The translations under genes were made by a program, and so were the position numbers. From NCBI RefSeq assembly GCF_025660475.1, contig NZ_JAOUSF010000004.1, positions 124,001 to 188,000 of the forward strand: a stretch of DNA of 64,000 nt. Reading direction: 5' to 3'. The notes below the pieces were generated by a model, which saw nothing but the letters and a program-made list of their open reading frames with translations, was not told the DNA's origin and did not search any database. Positions 18,296 through 26,447 of this stretch are shown here, one piece after another (the stretch's first letter is position 1; each line of letters starts with the position of its first letter). Origin of the DNA: Perspicuibacillus lycopersici (GTDB lineage: Bacteria; Bacillota; Bacilli; Bacillales; Caldibacillaceae).

Positions 18296-19516
18296 TTATA
18301 ATAACCCTTCTTGTTCAAATAAATAAGCATAAGGAATATCAAGAAATATATATAATGTTTCTGAAATAGGATAGGAGTAGGTTCGAATTTGTTCCTCCCG
18401 TTCAATATCAGTATATAAATCTGACAAGATTCCTTTCTTTTCTACATTCATGCGGGCGATATTTTCCAAGAAGTATGGACGCCAGCTCCAATTTTTTTGT
18501 CTTCCCTTTGGAAGTAGCTCCCAATTTCCATCTTTATTTTTTTCCGCATTGGAAGAAAGCTGTAGCCCTTCATCATTACAAATAAATACCCGGAAACCGT
18601 AGTTTGCACAAGCATTTCCAATTTTCAAGAGCATCTCATCATACGTATCCTCAGGCTTAATGGTATTTAACGTAGTTTTAAATTGTTGATTAATTTCATT
18701 TGTTAAAGCTAATTGTGCCTTAATCTTCTTGCGCTCAAAATTAACAAAATGTTGGAAGTCTGTTTGAATTTTTTCCTTACAAAAATCAACTGCAACGAAT
18801 TCTCGCTGTGGACGGCCGAGATAACTCCCTTGATAATAGCGCCCCCCATTTCGCCAAGCATAATTAAGCTGATTGTAGGAAGTGATACCGGTAAACATTA
18901 ATGTTGCTCCAATTTTTCGTGATAATAACGAAATGGAATGATGTACATCACGATATAAGTGTGGTAGCTCATGATCGTGTAAAAATCCGACATCCAATTT
19001 TACGAGATTTGGTTTTATTTTTGCGAGACGATCCAAGTTCCCGTTCCGTTCACCGAAATCATTGAGGGCAATCCGAAGCCCCATTGTCTTCATGTAGAAG
19101 AATAATTTTTGCACCGAATCGAGCTGATCAGCAGGGAATTCTTCTTTTAATTGAATAATAATTTTATTTAAATTCAGGCCTCTATCTGCATATTCTTGTA
19201 AAAGGGATAGTAGTGCTTCTCCGTTATCTTTATAAAGTAAAAGAGCATCGTAATGAAAAAATAATTCTATGGAAGAATCCGTATTTAAGTAATAATCCAA
19301 TGCTTTTTGAAGGACTACATTTTTTAATTCTAGGCGAAATTCATCCGGTATGGTGGAATCTTTGAAAAACCAGCCAAGGTTTTGAACGTCGTCCGAGGAA
19401 TTCTGGAAATATGCTAGTACTTCATAGCCAATAACCTGTTGTGTATCAGCACTTAAAACAGGCTGATAATATGGTATTACGTTTTCCGGGTTTAGCATGA
19501 TATCAAATGGATCCAA
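18296..19516 (-). CDS. ykuI: YkuI-like EAL-domain protein with C-terminal PAS-like domain, probably non-catalytic
   Basis: About 406 residues, collinear with B. subtilis YkuI: N-terminal EAL domain (about 1-245), a linker helix, and the YkuI_C sensor domain containing KNWSWRPYFLENI and IRTYSYPIS. The start is TTG at 19516, 7 nt after GGAGG; it gives the same DPxDI N-terminus as YkuI, while the longer frame would contain the ribosome site. EAL domains hydrolyse cyclic di-GMP. Here the signature reads EVL, but several active-site acids are replaced: NDFG instead of DDFG, a QLKE segment where ExxE is usual, and TGIT instead of the late EGVE. It may therefore bind rather than cleave cyclic di-GMP. 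Confidence 0.9.
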   Translation of the reverse strand: MDPFDIMLNPENVIPYYQPVLSADTQQVIGYEVLAYFQNSSDDVQNLGWFFKDSTIPDEFRLELKNVVLQKALDYYLNTDSSIELFFHYDALLLYKDNGEALLSLLQEYADRGLNLNKIIIQLKEEFPADQLDSVQKLFFYMKTMGLRIALNDFGERNGNLDRLAKIKPNLVKLDVGFLHDHELPHLYRDVHHSISLLSRKIGATLMFTGITSYNQLNYAWRNGGRYYQGSYLGRPQREFVAVDFCKEKIQTDFQHFVNFERKKIKAQLALTNEINQQFKTTLNTIKPEDTYDEMLLKIGNACANYGFRVFICNDEGLQLSSNAEKNKDGNWELLPKGRQKNWSWRPYFLENIARMNVEKKGILSDLYTDIEREEQIRTYSYPISETLYIFLDIPYAYLFEQEGLL

Positions 19517-19695
19517 TGTAATTACCTCCACCACTGACAATGATATTTACCCATTATATTATAAAAAAGTCGTGTACGGAACTTGGAACCTTCGTACACG
19601 AAATTGGAATGATTCGAACAACTGTCGAAAACAAACGCGAATTCAATAAAGGAAAGTTGATAATAGTAAGTAAGTAGAGATAAGGAGGAATGTGA

Positions 19696-20676
19696 ATGGC
19701 AGTGAAAGAAAATTTATTAAAACAAGGAAATAAATCAGCACTAATTGCCGCTATAGTAAATGCAATTATAGCCTGTATAAAAGGAGTAGCATATTTTTTT
19801 ACTGGAAATGTAGCGATGTTTGCAGAAACGATGCATTCATTAGGAGATGCGGCAAATCAATTTTTCGTATTTATCGGCAGTGCTTTAAGTAAGAAGCGAC
19901 CGACAGAACGATTTCCGAACGGATTTGGCAGACTTGTAAACCTCGTGCTACTTGGAGCAGTAATAATTGTCGGCATTATGAGCTATGAGACAATAAAAGA
20001 AGGCATCCACCATATTATACACCCAACGGAATCTAAAGGTATATTCATTAATATTACGGTACTAGTACTTGGAGTTTTGTTAGAATCATTTGTGCTGTAT
20101 AAAGCAATGACAGAAATTGCCCATGAAACAAAAATTAATGCTAAAGGAATCTCCTTGTTATGGAAAAGCTTTGCGGGATTATCACGTGCAAAGCCAGCGA
20201 CTAAACTTGTATTTATGGAGGATTTAGTGGCAACGCTAGGTGGTTTAATAGCGATCATCGGCATTCTCCTCTCGTATTTTTTTGGTCTCCATGCAGCAGA
20301 AGGAATTGCCTCCATTTTGATCGGTATTATGATGTTTTTTGTTGTCGGGAAAGTATTTTTAGATAATGCAAGAGGTGTACTTGGGGAAGCAGATGAGGAA
20401 ATGGAAGAAGAAATCGCACAATACATATTTACAAACCCAGAAATTAAAGATATCCAAACGTTATATGTTGCAAAGGAAGGAGAGGATTATCATGTCGAGA
20501 TGAAGCTAGAAATTGATTCCACGCTAACAGTTGGAGAAGCAAATGCTATAAAAGATCGACTAGAAGAGAAAATCCATGAAATGAAAGGCGTAACAGATGT
20601 CATTATCGAATTCGACGAGGATGACGCAATACCTACTTGGCAACGAGAAAAATCAACAGGAAAAGAAAATGAATAA
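19696..20676 (+). CDS. Cation diffusion facilitator (CDF) family exporter
   Basis: The 326-residue protein has about six hydrophobic helices and a soluble C-terminal ferredoxin-like domain (about 235-326). Metal-site regions are visible as FAETMHSLGDAANQ in helix II and MEDLVATLGGLIAIIG in helix V, with the FPNGFGRL loop after helix II. CDF proteins export divalent metals in exchange for protons. An extra stretch between helices IV and V (SLLWKSFAGLSRAKPATK) is typical of one CDF subgroup. The metal (zinc, iron or manganese) cannot be decided from the sequence. AAGGAGG precedes ATG. Confidence 0.87.
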   Translation: MAVKENLLKQGNKSALIAAIVNAIIACIKGVAYFFTGNVAMFAETMHSLGDAANQFFVFIGSALSKKRPTERFPNGFGRLVNLVLLGAVIIVGIMSYETIKEGIHHIIHPTESKGIFINITVLVLGVLLESFVLYKAMTEIAHETKINAKGISLLWKSFAGLSRAKPATKLVFMEDLVATLGGLIAIIGILLSYFFGLHAAEGIASILIGIMMFFVVGKVFLDNARGVLGEADEEMEEEIAQYIFTNPEIKDIQTLYVAKEGEDYHVEMKLEIDSTLTVGEANAIKDRLEEKIHEMKGVTDVIIEFDEDDAIPTWQREKSTGKENE

Positions 20677-20679
20677 AGC

Positions 20680-20720
20680 AAAAAGCATAAGCATTTTCCA
20701 TTTAATGCTTATGCTTTTTA
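20680..20720 (+). terminator. Intrinsic terminator after CDF gene
   Basis: AAAAAGCATAAGCATT pairs with AATGCTTATGCTTTTT around an 8-nt loop. Confidence 0.85.
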
Positions 20721-20965
20721 ATTGAAAGGTTAAAATTTTAAAATATACACTTAAAAAAATTAAAAAAGTTAATTTATATATTAAAAAAATGAATATTTCG
20801 CTTGAATTAAATCGAGTTATGTAATATGATGATTTCAAATAGCTGTTTTCTCAATTGCATAAGTTTTTAACAAAATAAGAACTTTGGAAAAACTGTTGAT
20901 TGAATTCTATTAGCACAATTTTATAGAACAGCAGTATTTTAAATTTAAGGAGGGGGCTAGTAAAC

Positions 20966-21331
20966 ATGGCATATCAAGTTATTAGCCAATGTCCGGTGTG
21001 CAGCGAAACATTGAAAATTACAAAGTTACACTGCTCCCATTGTCAAACAACGATAGAAAATGAATTTGAGTTATCTAAATTAGCATCATTATCGAGTGAA
21101 CAGCTACGATTTGTGGAAGTGTTTCTAACTTGTAGGGGCAATATTAAAGAAGTAGAAAAGGAATTAAGTATATCTTATCCAACCGTACGCGGTAAGCTAA
21201 ATGAGGTCATTAGCTCCTTAGGATATGATACAAAAAAGAAAAATGAAATTGATGAAAAAACAGTAGTAACAATGTTAGAAAACGGGGAAATTTCGCCAGA
21301 TGAGGCACTCAAGCTTTTAAAAAATGAATAA
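20966..21331 (+). CDS. DUF2089-family protein (zinc ribbon plus helix-turn-helix)
   Basis: The 121-residue protein starts with a four-cysteine zinc ribbon (CPVCSET and HCSHCQTT, about residues 9-32). A helix-turn-helix-like segment follows (VEVFLTCRGNIKEVEKEL and SISYPTVRGKL, about 50-80). A short C-terminal helix (ISPDEALKLLKNE) resembles the SHOCT-like start of the next protein. The combination suggests a DNA-binding regulator of its own operon. AAGGAGGGGG gives a strong ribosome site. It begins a three-gene unit. Confidence 0.8.
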   Translation: MAYQVISQCPVCSETLKITKLHCSHCQTTIENEFELSKLASLSSEQLRFVEVFLTCRGNIKEVEKELSISYPTVRGKLNEVISSLGYDTKKKNEIDEKTVVTMLENGEISPDEALKLLKNE

Positions 21332-21346
21332 TAGGGGGAATAAGGC

Positions 21347-21736
21347 ATGAAAAACGAAATCGAAAAAGTATTAACAATGGTTCAAGAAGGAAAAATAGAT
21401 GCAGCAAAGGCATCGGAATTGATTTATTTATTAAATGAAAGAGAATCAGGAAATACAACAAAGACCTCTAAAGCAACAAAATATACCGATAAAATTTTGA
21501 GGATCCGGATTGTATCGGAAGAAGATGGCAATGTTTCTGTTAATCTACCAATTAAGCTCATAAAAGTTTTATTATCTGCCGGGATGAATATTGCTGCAAG
21601 TATTCCAGAATCGGAAAAATACGTGAAAAATATTGATCTCAATGTTATTCTCGAAGCAATCGATAATGAATTAGATGGAGAAATTATCGATGTGAAATCT
21701 TCAAATGGGGAAATCGTATCCATTACGATCGAATAG
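21347..21736 (+). CDS. SHOCT-like domain protein of unknown function (YvlB N-terminus-like)
   Basis: The 129-residue protein opens with a helical segment (VLTMVQEGKIDAAKASELI, about 8-26) like the SHOCT-like oligomerisation motif. The rest (about 48-129) matches a small alpha/beta domain: ILRIRIVSEEDGNVSVNLPI, LSAGMNIAASIPE, and a final beta strand. Such domains occur with DUF2089 regulators and DUF4097 adhesin-like proteins in cell-envelope stress operons. It starts 16 nt after the DUF2089 gene, with AGGGGG as ribosome site. Confidence 0.7.
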   Translation: MKNEIEKVLTMVQEGKIDAAKASELIYLLNERESGNTTKTSKATKYTDKILRIRIVSEEDGNVSVNLPIKLIKVLLSAGMNIAASIPESEKYVKNIDLNVILEAIDNELDGEIIDVKSSNGEIVSITIE

Positions 21737-21745
21737 GAGCTTTTC

Positions 21746-22027
21746 ATGATAACGATTAAAGTGAAAACAAATGGGAAAAAGTTTTTCGTGCCTATTCCAT
21801 ATGGATTGCTGAACCTAGGTATTAACATACTATCATCCGATTTCATAACAAAACAACTTAATAAAGCGGTAAAAGGTAACGGAGAAGATAAAAAAAGCAC
21901 ATTTACGATGCCTCCTTTAGAAAAAGAAAACTTAAAGAAAGTTGTGAAGGAGTTAAAGAAATATAGAGGCTATGAGATTGTGAAAATAAAGGATAAAGAT
22001 GGTACAGAAATATTCATAAAGTTATAG
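21746..22027 (+). CDS. Small protein of unknown function in the DUF2089 operon
   Basis: A 93-residue basic protein whose first 30 residues (ITIKVKTNGKKFFVPIPYGL) resemble the strand-rich core of the preceding protein, so the two may be related or partners. There is no signal peptide and no clear membrane helix. AGGAG lies 6 nt before ATG, and the gap from the upstream gene is 9 nt, so it is in the operon. No further assignment is possible. Confidence 0.65.
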   Translation: MITIKVKTNGKKFFVPIPYGLLNLGINILSSDFITKQLNKAVKGNGEDKKSTFTMPPLEKENLKKVVKELKKYRGYEIVKIKDKDGTEIFIKL

Positions 22028-22058
22028 AATAGGATTGTCTAACTTGAATAATATAAGT

Positions 22059-22099
22059 AAAACCCAAGAATGAAATTATTTCTACATTCTTGGGTTTTT
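22059..22099. terminator. Intrinsic terminator after the DUF2089 operon
   Basis: AAAACCCAAGAATG pairs with CATTCTTGGGTTTT around a 12-nt loop, followed by T residues on the plus strand. Confidence 0.85.
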
Positions 22100-22182
22100 G
22101 TTCAGGTGAAAGAAAGCCTAAATAAGCTTTAATAAATGTCCAAGCTACGGATTTATCCCTCCACTATTAAATTTCATTACTG

Positions 22183-23388
22183 TTATTGTTGAACGGATTC
22201 TGTTTGATTGCTTTTACGTACCCCAATATTTTTTCCATGTAGGAAATAGTAAAGAATTAAACAAGCAATCACAACAACCCCCATTGTCTCATACAATTTT
22301 TGGAATCCAATAATTGGGATAAACAATCCTAATAGGAAAGGACCAACCCCTAGACCGAAATCTAAAAAGATAAAATAAGTTGAAGTTGCTAATCCCATAC
22401 GATGCTTAGGTGAAACTTTAATCGCTATTGCTTGTGCAGCGGCTGAATACGTTCCATATCCTAATCCAACAAAAGCACCGGCTATTAGTAAGAAGTAGCC
22501 TTGATGAGCCTGACTTAATGTCCATAATCCAATCGCAAAAAGAACAAGAGATGGATATACAACAAAATTTTCTCCTTTTTGGTCAAACCAACGACCAGTA
22601 AAAGGTCTGGAAGCTAAAATGACTATCGCATAAACAATAAAGAAGAAGCTAGCTACATCAACTAATTTAATTTCTTGTGCATACGAAGTTAGGAAAGAAA
22701 GAATGCTAGAGTATCCTAATCCGATAAACAAGCTGATGAAGGAAATTGAAAATGCCTTAGGCTCAAAGAAGTTACTTAGCTTAAAGCTATTCATATTTTT
22801 CAATTGCTCTTTTGTAAATTCCGCCTTCGGTATTATCATGAAAAGGGAGGCAAGGAAGCTTAATCCTAAAAGAATCGTACATAGAATTAAATTCATCTCA
22901 AAACCAACATGCTGATTAATGTACATTCCTAAAAATGGACCAACTGCAGCAGCCAGTGTCACACTTAGTGCATAATATCCAGTACCTTCTCCTCTTCGTT
23001 CATTCGGAATAATGCTTGAAACAATCGTACCAGTTGCTGTAGAAGCTAAACCAAATGCTGCTCCGTGGAAAAGCCGGATAAGTAAAAGAATGGAAACACT
23101 TGATACGACAAAATATAACAGGGTAATAATCAAGAAAAATGTGAATCCAGTGTACAGAATTTTTTTTCGGCCGATTTGTTCAATTGATTTCCCGGCAAAA
23201 AGTCTTCCTACTAATGTACCGACAATAAAAATTCCGGAAGCAAGTCCGGCTAAGCTAGGGGAGGCATGAAATTTCTCTGTTGCAAAAACGGTGACAGTCG
23301 CGATTAATAAATAAAATGTAAAATAAAGAAAAAAGTTTGCAACCGAAACGATAATAAAGTCCTTCGTCCATAGGTTTGGTTTATTCAT
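22183..23388 (-). CDS. MFS transporter, DHA1-like
   Basis: A 401-residue twelve-helix transporter of the major facilitator superfamily. Motif A is GRLFAGKSIEQIGRKKIL after helix II, and RLFHGAAFGLASTATGTI carries the conserved Arg of helix IV. The first codon overlaps the stop of the MarR gene by 4 nt (ATGA), so the two are translationally coupled and the regulator probably controls this exporter. It is a close paralogue of the MFS protein at 24543; both begin with MNK and a LWTK(D/N)F segment. A multidrug exporter is likely, but the substrate is unknown. Confidence 0.9.
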   Translation of the reverse strand: MNKPNLWTKDFIIVSVANFFLYFTFYLLIATVTVFATEKFHASPSLAGLASGIFIVGTLVGRLFAGKSIEQIGRKKILYTGFTFFLIITLLYFVVSSVSILLLIRLFHGAAFGLASTATGTIVSSIIPNERRGEGTGYYALSVTLAAAVGPFLGMYINQHVGFEMNLILCTILLGLSFLASLFMIIPKAEFTKEQLKNMNSFKLSNFFEPKAFSISFISLFIGLGYSSILSFLTSYAQEIKLVDVASFFFIVYAIVILASRPFTGRWFDQKGENFVVYPSLVLFAIGLWTLSQAHQGYFLLIAGAFVGLGYGTYSAAAQAIAIKVSPKHRMGLATSTYFIFLDFGLGVGPFLLGLFIPIIGFQKLYETMGVVVIACLILYYFLHGKNIGVRKSNQTESVQQ

Positions 23389-23813
23389 TCATTATGACCT
23401 TCTTTTTTTAGAATATTATTTCGTACTTTTGGCAGCATCTCGAACACTGCTTGTTGTTGTTCCTCTGGAATTCCTTCCATTATTTGCATTTCTAATGCAG
23501 TGATTTTTTTTCTACACGCTTGATATATTTCTTCCCCGGTATTTGTTAATTGAATGATTTTTTCCCGTTTGTCTTTTCCGGGAATTTGGATAACGAGTGA
23601 ATTTTCTTCTAGTCGGTGAACATTTCTTGTGATACTAGGTTTTTCCACATGATAATAATTGGCAATCTCCACTAACGTAGAAGGGCCGTACTCCTTAATG
23701 AAATAAATGATCTGCCAATGGGAATAGGAAAGATTATAGTCACTAAGTAAATGATTTAATTGGCTAATTAACGGGCGGTAAAGCTTAATAAAGCGTCGGA
23801 AAAATCCTTCCAT
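23385..23813 (-). CDS. MarR-family transcriptional regulator
   Basis: The 142-residue winged-helix protein has the MarR layout: N-terminal dimerisation helix, LNHLLSDYNLSYSHWQIIYF, recognition region TLVEIANYYHVEKPSITRNV, and wing NSLVIQIPGKDKREKIIQL with the DxR motif (DKRE). It precedes and overlaps the MFS gene, the usual pairing for an autoregulated efflux unit. An inverted repeat lies 21 bp before its start. Confidence 0.9.
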   Translation of the reverse strand: MEGFFRRFIKLYRPLISQLNHLLSDYNLSYSHWQIIYFIKEYGPSTLVEIANYYHVEKPSITRNVHRLEENSLVIQIPGKDKREKIIQLTNTGEEIYQACRKKITALEMQIMEGIPEEQQQAVFEMLPKVRNNILKKEGHNE

Positions 23814-23833
23814 ACAAATCCCCCTGCATAAAA

Positions 23834-23870
23834 ATAGTTACCTTGATTAATTATTAACAAAGGTAACTAT
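23834..23870. promoter_or_regulatory. Candidate MarR operator (inverted repeat)
   Basis: ATAGTTACCTT (23834-23844) and AAGGTAACTAT (23860-23870) are perfect 11-bp arms. The 15-bp centre (TGATTAATTATTAAC region) is itself nearly palindromic. It lies just upstream of the MarR-MFS operon. Confidence 0.65.
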
Positions 23871-23962
23871 ATAGGAAATTGAAAATAATTTCAATAGGAA
23901 AAAAGCCCAAAACCTTCTTTTGGAGAAAAAAGGAGCGGGCCAATGGCTTTATTTTACTGCCG

Positions 23963-24406
23963 TTATGCAGATAGTAAAGCATCAATAACGATTAAATAGT
24001 TTCTAAGTGGAATAATTGGAATAAAAATAGAAAACAATAAATTACTGTCAAATAATGCCCGTGGAAATCGTTTTCCCTTCCTCCGGAGCCTGATGAAATA
24101 AATAATGGATAGGGTGACAAAAGAGTATAAAAGCCAGTAAAAATCCTTTTGCTTTTTAATAATCGAGCGGAACTCCTCAAGTGTAAAAATTGCATCTTTC
24201 GGTTCATACTCATATCGTACATCCTCCGTACCGAAAAGGGTTAATCCTTTTACTACAACTGTAGTATCCGTTTCCGAAATGATAGTATATCCATTCGGTA
24301 GAAATGACAATGGAAAAACAACAATATAAAACAAGCAAAATACAACAATGATTAATGATAATACAATGGCAATTTTCTTCGTCCAGGATTTCAATTTTTC
24401 TGTCAT
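23963..24406 (-). CDS. Small membrane protein of unknown function
   Basis: A 147-residue protein with an N-terminal transmembrane helix (IAIVLSLIIVVFCLFYIVVF, about 12-31), a soluble domain of about 60 residues (VVVKGLTLFGTEDVRYEYEP), and a further one or two hydrophobic segments at about 90-105 and 125-145. No family is recognised. GGAGG precedes ATG. It is not in an obvious operon with its neighbours. Confidence 0.6.
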   Translation of the reverse strand: MTEKLKSWTKKIAIVLSLIIVVFCLFYIVVFPLSFLPNGYTIISETDTTVVVKGLTLFGTEDVRYEYEPKDAIFTLEEFRSIIKKQKDFYWLLYSFVTLSIIYFIRLRRKGKRFPRALFDSNLLFSIFIPIIPLRNYLIVIDALLSA

Positions 24407-24424
24407 AGTGGACCTCCTTATGTT

Positions 24425-24452
24425 ATTACTATTTTATCAGAAAAATAGTAAT
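24425..24452. promoter_or_regulatory. Perfect inverted repeat between divergent genes
   Basis: ATTACTATTTT and AAAATAGTAAT are 11-bp arms around a 6-bp centre. It lies between the minus-strand membrane protein (start 24406) and the plus-strand MFS gene (start 24543). It has no T-run towards the upstream gene ends, so an operator is more likely than a terminator. Confidence 0.5.
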
Positions 24453-24542
24453 TATCTAAAGTCGCAGAAAGTATTTTCTATTAAAATAGTGGACATAAAC
24501 TTTCAAAAGGTATATAAATTAATAAGTATGGGGGTATGAAGA

Positions 24543-25745
24543 TTGAATAAATCAAAATTATGGACGAAAAATTTTATTACGATTGCTTTAGCTAATTTAT
24601 TTGTAGCATTAAGTTTTTATTTATTAATGACTACAATGGCTGTTTTTGCAATCGAACAATTCCATGCTTCCGAAAGTAAAGCAGGACTTGCTGCCAGTAT
24701 TTTTATTATTGGCGCATTGTTATCACGTCTTTTTGCAGGAAAGTATATTGAAGTGGTTGGAAGAAGAAATATGCTTTTTGGAAGTTTACTATTATTTTTT
24801 ATCGCTACATTACTCTATTTTCCTGTAGCTTCTTTAAATCTTTTACTATTGGTGCGGTTTATCCATGGAGTCGCATTCGGTGTGGCTAACACTGCGTTAT
24901 CCACTATCGCAATGGACATGATTCCGAATGATCGTCGAGGAGAAGGAACAGGATACTACTCCTTAAGTGCTACTGGAGCAACGGCAGTCGGTCCATTCCT
25001 TGGATTATTTATTTCACAGCATGCAGCACCAAAAATGATTTTTGTTGCGTGTACATTGTTTACAGTTGTTTCAATCTTTATTTTACTATTTACAAAAATT
25101 CCTCAAGCAACGATTACAATGGCCCAGTTGGAAGAAATGAAAAGAGGCTTTAAACTACAGGACTTTTTTGAAAGAAAAGCATTACCTATTTCCATAGTTA
25201 TGATTTTTATGGGGATTGCGTATTCTGGTATTGTTTCTTTTATTAATTCCTATGCAATTGATATCGATTTAGTAGAATCTGGAAGTCTATTTTTTATTAT
25301 TTATGCAGTCTTTTTATTTCTTTCCAGACCGTTCACGGGTCGATTGCTAGATGCTAAAGGGGATAATATTGTTATTTATCCTGCGCTGATAATCTTCTCC
25401 TTGAGTTTACTTTTGCTTAGCCAGGTCCATCACGCATTTGTCTTTCTATTATGTGGGGCATTAATTGCGCTAGGTTTTGGAACGATGATGTCCAGTGCAC
25501 AGGCTATCGCTATTAAATTGTCGCCCAAACATCGTGTTGGATTAGCTACTTCAACTTTCTTTATTTGCTTGGATGGTGGAATGGGAATTGGGCCATTTCT
25601 TATTGGAATGATTGTTCCGCATGTAGGCTACCGTGGGATGTATATTGCTTTAGCAATTCTTGTTTTCTTATCAATCTATTTATATTATTTTTTACACGGA
25701 AAAAAAGGAACAATCGCTCAGCAGCAATCCCCTGCTGCATCATAA
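24543..25745 (+). CDS. MFS transporter, paralogue of the 22183 gene
   Basis: A 400-residue twelve-helix MFS protein. Motif A reads SRLFAGKYIEVVGRRNML, the helix IV motif RFIHGVAFGVANTALSTI, and helix V has DRRGEGTGYYSLSATGAT. The sequence runs in parallel with the MFS protein at 22183 over its whole length, so the two come from a duplication. TTG at 24543 follows GGGGG by 9 nt. Unlike its paralogue it is not coupled to a regulator gene. The substrate is unknown. Confidence 0.88.
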   Translation: MNKSKLWTKNFITIALANLFVALSFYLLMTTMAVFAIEQFHASESKAGLAASIFIIGALLSRLFAGKYIEVVGRRNMLFGSLLLFFIATLLYFPVASLNLLLLVRFIHGVAFGVANTALSTIAMDMIPNDRRGEGTGYYSLSATGATAVGPFLGLFISQHAAPKMIFVACTLFTVVSIFILLFTKIPQATITMAQLEEMKRGFKLQDFFERKALPISIVMIFMGIAYSGIVSFINSYAIDIDLVESGSLFFIIYAVFLFLSRPFTGRLLDAKGDNIVIYPALIIFSLSLLLLSQVHHAFVFLLCGALIALGFGTMMSSAQAIAIKLSPKHRVGLATSTFFICLDGGMGIGPFLIGMIVPHVGYRGMYIALAILVFLSIYLYYFLHGKKGTIAQQQSPAAS

Positions 25746-25749
25746 GTTT

Positions 25750-25780
25750 AAAAGCCGGTAGCGAGTGCTATCGGCTTTTT
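25750..25780. terminator. Intrinsic terminator after MFS gene
   Basis: AAAAGCCGGTAGC pairs with GCTATCGGCTTTT around GAGT, followed by T; it lies between the MFS gene and the converging DinB-like gene. Confidence 0.85.
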
Positions 25781-25795
25781 ATTTGAATCGTACGT

Positions 25796-26275
25796 TTACT
25801 TTTGCCTTTTGGCAAATCGATAAATTCGTTTAATAGCTTCAATATGGAATCCTTCATGTACACAGCTAAATAGTAGTGTCTCACTCACAGTTTGAAACGT
25901 AATACCTGCAGGTAAGGTAAAAGGTTTCGGAAGTGTTTCTTCTAATCTACCTTGTAATGCTTCTCTTATTCTTAATTTTTGATTAGATAAAACAGTTGCA
26001 ATCTCCTCGAGTGTAGGAGGCTCGCTAGTCCAATCTGCAGGCTTACTACCCGGACGAAAGTATTCCGAAAATGCTTCCGGTAATGCTTGCTTTTCACCTA
26101 ATGTACCAAAAACAAGAGCTTCCTGTACTACCGGTATATGGCCGAGATTCCAACGAATATTGTTATTGAATCCATCAGGTACAACATCGGCAATTTGTTC
26201 TCCTATTCGTTGAATCGTCTGCTCTGTTATCCCTCGCACTGTATCCATATGATGAAAAATTGTCTTTTCCAACAA
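25796..26275 (-). CDS. DinB-family four-helix protein
   Basis: About 159 residues, all helical, with the histidine pattern of the DinB superfamily: IRWNLGHIPVVQEAL (first metal His) and SCVHEGFHIEAIKRI near the C-terminus (second and third). DinB-like proteins bind a divalent metal, and some are thiol-dependent transferases. The frame begins at GTG 26281, but GGAG overlaps it, so TTG at 26275 (or 26272) is a better start. It stands alone. Confidence 0.82.
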   Translation of the reverse strand: MLEKTIFHHMDTVRGITEQTIQRIGEQIADVVPDGFNNNIRWNLGHIPVVQEALVFGTLGEKQALPEAFSEYFRPGSKPADWTSEPPTLEEIATVLSNQKLRIREALQGRLEETLPKPFTLPAGITFQTVSETLLFSCVHEGFHIEAIKRIYRFAKRQK

Positions 26276-26447
26276 GCTCACTCCTTCAAAATGAATTTCA
26301 CTATGTTATACATATTCGATGAACATAGGAATATCCCTTTCCCTAGAACGATTTAAAATAACTTTTGAAATCGTTTGCTCTGTTCGTTTAATGCTTTGCC
26401 AAAAGGATTAGCAAATAGAGAAGGAGCTACATTTTTGTAAAGGATCA

